Source: Liriodendron chinense | Lineage: Eukaryota > Streptophyta > Magnoliopsida > Magnoliales > Magnoliaceae | DNA length: 64,000 nt | Direction: 5' to 3' | Assembly (NCBI GenBank): GCA_003013855.2 | Contig: ML058507.1 | Location: forward strand, 434,001 to 498,000 | Part shown: positions 60,379-64,000 of the stretch, one piece after another | Layout: the number at the start of each line of letters is the position of its first letter | How positions within the stretch are numbered: position 1 is the stretch's first letter | Position numbers and translations under genes: made by a program | The notes under the pieces: model-generated | Told to the model about the DNA's origin: nothing | The model's database searches: none | What the model saw: the letters and a program-made list of their open reading frames with translations, nothing else

Positions 60379-63300
60379 TTACCTGTGAAAGATCTTCACG
60401 TTGTCGGCGTTGGTTGACTCAGGAAGATCCACCCCTCTCATGCTGGTGAGTTTGAGGGCGCCTCCGGAAAGTAATTCTCTGATGATCAGCGGCCCGTCCC
60501 ACGAGGGTTTGAACTTTCCTCTGGGATCCGGAAGGTGCGACGGTAGAATCTTCTTCATGACCATGTCACCTACCTTGAAACTTCTTTTTCAGACTCTCTT
60601 GTTGTAAGCCCGAGCGATCCTTTTCTGATAACACTGAGAATGACTTAGCGCACGCATGCGCTTTTCATCTGCTAGCTGCAACTGATCGAATCTGGCCTGT
60701 TGCCATTCTCCTTCTTCAACTCCGCTTTCTAGTAACACCCATAGTGATGGTATTTCCACCTCGACTGGTAGGACTGCTTCCATTCCGTAGGTAAGTTCGA
60801 AAGGAGTAACGCCTGTAGCAGACCATACAGACGTTCGATAGGCCCAAAGTGCATATGGGAGCATATCTGACCAATCTCGATAGGTCACGGCCATCTTCTC
60901 GAGTATCCTGACGATTGTCTTGTTTGCGGCTTCTACCCCACCATTCATCTGAGGACGATAGGGGCTTGATCGATGACGTTGGATTTTGAATTTGCTGAGG
61001 AAGTCATCCATCTTCTTGTTGACGAACGGGGTCCCATTATCTGTGATGATAGCATTAGGGATTCCATACTAGCATATGATGTTGTTCTTCATGAATTTAA
61101 TCACCTGAGATGCTGCAATCATGGTGTAGGAGGCTGCCTCTACCCACTTGGTGAAGTAGTCGACTGCCACAAGTATGTACTCATGACCATTTGATGCTTT
61201 GGGACTGATCTTTGCCGATGATGTCGAGTCCCCACATGGAGAAGGGCCAGGGGGTGGTCAGGTTGTATAATTCTGATGAGGGGGCATGGATTTGATTTGC
61301 ATGCTCCTGACATTTGAAGCATTTTTTGACGTGCTGGCAGCAGTCTGTCTCCATGGTGATCCAATAGTAGCCGAGTCGTAGAATCTTTTTTGCCATCATG
61401 TGCCCGTTCATGTGTGGGCCACAGATTCCTTTGTGTATTTCTTTCATGATCTTTGTAGCTTCTGTTTCATTGACGCATCGAAGGAGGGTGCGATTCTAGG
61501 ATCGCTTGTAAAGAACTTCGTCACTGATGGTGAACTGGCCGGCCAAACGCTGAATGGTTCGGCGATCTGTTGCTGTTGCTGACTCTGGATACTCCTGGGT
61601 TTCGAGATATTGCTTGATGTCGGCATACCAGGGTTTGTCAGGGACAGCTTCGGCTTCTTCTATTTGCAGGAAAAAAACAGGTTCTTCTTGAATTTCGACT
61701 GTGAGCTCCCATTCTGAAGCTCCTTTCGGTATCTCGAGCATTGATGCAAGTGTGGCGAGAGCATCTGCAAACTGGTTCTTGGCTCTGGGCATGTATGAGA
61801 AGGTGATTTCTTTGAATTCTTCGATCAGATTTTCAAGATACACATGATATGGTATCAATTTCTCGTCCTTCGTCTTCCATTTGCCATTGGTCTGATTGAT
61901 GATAAGCTGTGAGTCTCCAAATACTCGTAGCTTCTTGACGCCCAAGATCATGGCTTCCCTTAAGCCAGCGATGCATGCTTCGTACTCTGCCATGTTGTTG
62001 GTGCACTCGAATGCTATGCCTCTTGAGATTGGAATAGGGACATCATCTGGAGAGTAGAGGATTGCTCCAATACCACTCCCTTTAGAATTTGTTGCGCCGT
62101 CGAAGAGTAATGTCCACTCATCTTTTTTCTTCTTTTCTTCATCCTTGATATGCAAGAGATCTTCATCAGGGAAGAATGTCTTGAGCGGTTGATAATCCAG
62201 GAGTGAGTGGGCCGCAAGATGATCGGCGAAGGCCTGCCCCTTGATTGCCTTCTGAGTGACATAGGTGATGTCGAATTTAGACAGGAGTAGCCGCCATTTA
62301 GCTATCCTTCCAGTGAGTGCCGGTTTCTCGAACAGGTACTTGAGCGGATCCATGTGAGCGAGGAGGAGAATAAGGAATGCAATCATGTATTGACGGAGTC
62401 GCTGAGTTGCCCAGACTAGGGCGAGGCAGGTCTTCTCGATCCGGGAATACCTGGTCTCGTAGTCGGTGAACTTTCGGCTCAAATAGTATATTGCTTGTTC
62501 CTTCTTCCCAGTCTCGTCGTTCTGGCCGAGGACACAGCCGATGGCTTCTGCTGCTACTGAGATGTATAACAACAGTGGACGTCCAAGAGTGGGCGGCACT
62601 AGGACTGGAGGATTCATGAGATATCTCTTGATGCGATCGAAGGCGACTTGGCAATCATCATTCCATTCTTTTGGAACATTCTTCCGGACGAGCTTGAAAA
62701 TGGGCTCACAAATAGGTGTGAGCTGTGCGATGAAGCGACTGATGTATTGAATTCTGCCGAGGAAGCCACGAATTTCTTTCTCTGTTCTAGGAGGGGGCAC
62801 CTCAATGATTGCTCTGGCTTTGGTCTCGTCGACCCTGATGCCATCCTCGCTTACCATAAAGCCGAGGAGCTTACCTCCCATTGCGCTGAAGACACATTTC
62901 TGAGGGTTGAGGCGGAGCATGTACTTTTCTAATCTGTTGAATAACTTCTTCAGATCTTCAAAGTGTCCTTCAATTGTGCGAGATTTGACGATCATGTCAT
63001 CCACATATACTTCAAGCTCTTTGTTCATCATGTCGTGGAATAGTGCTGTCATTGCTCGCTGATATGTTGCTCCTGCGTTCTTCAGACCGAACGGCATTAC
63101 CCTGTAACAGAAAGTTCCCCAGGGAGTGATAAACGATGTCTTCTCACGATCTTCTATTGCCATCTTGATCTGATTGTAACCTGAGAACCCGTCCATGAAT
63201 GAGAAGACCTTGTATCCAGCAGTATTGTCGACCAGAGTGTCGATGTGTGGCAAAGGGAAGTCGTCTTTAGGACTGGCTTTGTTGAGATCTCGGAAGTCGA

Positions 63301-64000
63301 TGCACATTCGAACCTTGCCGTCCTTCTTTGGTACTGGTATGATGTTGGCGAGCCATTCAGGGTAGTTGGAGACTACCAAGAATCCCGCGTTGTACTGTTT
63401 GATGACTTCATCTCAGACTTTCAGAGCCCATTCTGGCATCATTCTTCGAAGTTTCTGCTTCACTGGCTTCATATCTGCCTTGGTTGGCAGATGGTGTACA
63501 ACGAGCTCTTCATCGAGCCCCGGCATGTCTTCATATGAGAACGCGAAGTTGGACAATCTTGGAGCTAGGAACTCTATCATTTTCTGTTTCATCTCAGGTG
63601 GCAACGATTTTCTGATGCGTACTTCCCTAGGGATCTCAGGTGTCCCCAAGTTTACTATCTCGAAATCATCGGCTACAACATTGGCTTTAGATTCGAACTT
63701 TTTGAGGAGATCCTCTAGTTCGAAAGCCGGGTCATCATCTTCCTCATCCCGAGCTTCGTCCAGACCCATGAGATCGAAGTCTAATTCGATGTCGAAGTCA
63801 TATGATTCGACTTCAAACTCATGTGACTCTTTAGACGAACTTGGCACACTATTGAATGCAGGAAAAGACATGTTTTTTGGTTTTTGAGATTTTTCTGAAA
63901 TGGAAATGCTAGATGTTTTTGGCTTTTGAAATTTTTTTATTTTTTTGGATTTTCGAAATTCATGGGACTTTGAACAAGTGGGCATTGCAGACCATGATTG
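60379..64000 (-). pseudogene. Tat gypsy pol: RT, two RNase H domains, integrase
   Basis: Minus-strand order: a linker with LPTKADMKPVKQKLRRM (63413-63985); RT (from 63379) with RMCIDFRDLNKASPKDDFPL, FMDGFSGYNQI and YVDDM at residues 125-129 of that frame; a Ty3-type RNase H; and a second RNase H with FDGA, NNMAEYEA and FGDSQL (61800-62140). Then comes integrase with an HHCC finger (HKGICGPHMNGH ... CCQHVKKCFKCQ), D in GLDIIG, D in ITDNGTPF, and E in VEAANKT. The C-terminal KPSWDGPLIIRELLSGGALK follows, and TAA at 60379-60381. Breaks: TGA 63413-63415, TAG 61496-61498, one extra base at about 61211-61213 (in AAAG after DIIG), TAG 61069-61071 and TGA 60589-60591. The catalytic residues remain, but the copy cannot make a full protein. 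The terminal codons read CACAG/GTAAGT, a perfect splice donor. Confidence 0.93.

Larger units (their letters stand above)
46444..64000 (-). mobile_element. Ty3/gypsy retrotransposon, Tat/Ogre type, 3' part
   Basis: Read on the minus strand from the right edge: pol (RT, RNase H, second RNase H, integrase), then a block of about 8 kb with two ORFs on the opposite strand, then a long 3' LTR. The second RNase H and antisense ORFs between pol and the 3' LTR are known marks of the Tat lineage. The leader and LTR contain GTGGCGACTCTGG and TAGACACCCC-like words familiar from Ogre/Tat LTRs. Gag, most of protease and the 5' LTR are beyond 64000. The left edge is set at TGTGGACC (46444), but no target duplication could be tested. 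Many stops and shifts show a dead copy. Confidence 0.9.

Noticed and set aside
60379..64000. Endogenous pararetrovirus (caulimovirid) as source of the RT
   Set aside because: Integrase with an HHCC finger and DDE residues, a second RNase H and a long LTR are present, and no movement protein is seen; this is Ty3/gypsy.
1..64000. tRNA, rRNA or snRNA genes
   Set aside because: I looked for tRNA A/B-box-like and rRNA words and found none beyond the LTR-element PBS sites; a covariance-model scan would settle it.

Overview
This is nuclear DNA of a flowering plant. It has GT-AG introns, AT-rich spacers, (GA)n, (CT)n and (AT)n microsatellites, nested MITEs, and plant-type Ty1/copia, Ty3/gypsy and RTE-LINE elements. 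Many short repeats carry GTGGGGCCCAC and 'GTGGACCACAC' type words. I associate these with magnoliid intergenic DNA, but that placement is an inference and no species is claimed.

Layout. 1-2864 is the 5' part of a decayed Tnt1-like copia element on the minus strand with one LTR. It abuts a 5'-truncated RTE LINE tail (2896-3213). 3.5-24 kb is gene-free. It holds a Mutator-type MITE with an intact 9-bp target duplication (3714-4820), itself interrupted by a hAT-type MITE (3841-4611). It also holds several MITE families, a (CT)n-bearing tandem array (11.1-11.9 kb), and a 2.27-kb non-autonomous LTR element with two LTRs and a perfect 5-bp target duplication (19270-21541).

The only recognisable host gene is an 11-exon bZIP transcription factor of the TGA9/TGA10 type (24919-35584, plus strand). 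It has a GA-repeat leader and a uORF. Its exon structure is intact, but two separate single-base insertions break the reading frame, in exons 7 and 9. 35.6-46.4 kb is again intergenic, with nested MITEs, a TRIM-like LTR cluster and tandem duplications.

46.4 kb to the right edge is one large Ty3/gypsy element of the Tat/Ogre type on the minus strand. It has a long 3' LTR with its own TATA box and several unrelated tandem arrays, then a plus-strand (antisense) block with two decayed ORFs resembling plant-mobile-domain proteins, then pol (RT, two RNase H domains, integrase). Gag and the 5' LTR lie beyond the window. A TATA-like box and a CT-rich leader on the plus strand suggest the antisense ORFs had their own promoter.

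Almost every premature stop in the retroelement genes can be read as a C-to-T or G-to-A transition at a CG or CHG site, as expected of methylated, silenced DNA. The most interesting parts are the Tat element with its antisense gene pair and the frame-broken but otherwise well-preserved TGA factor.
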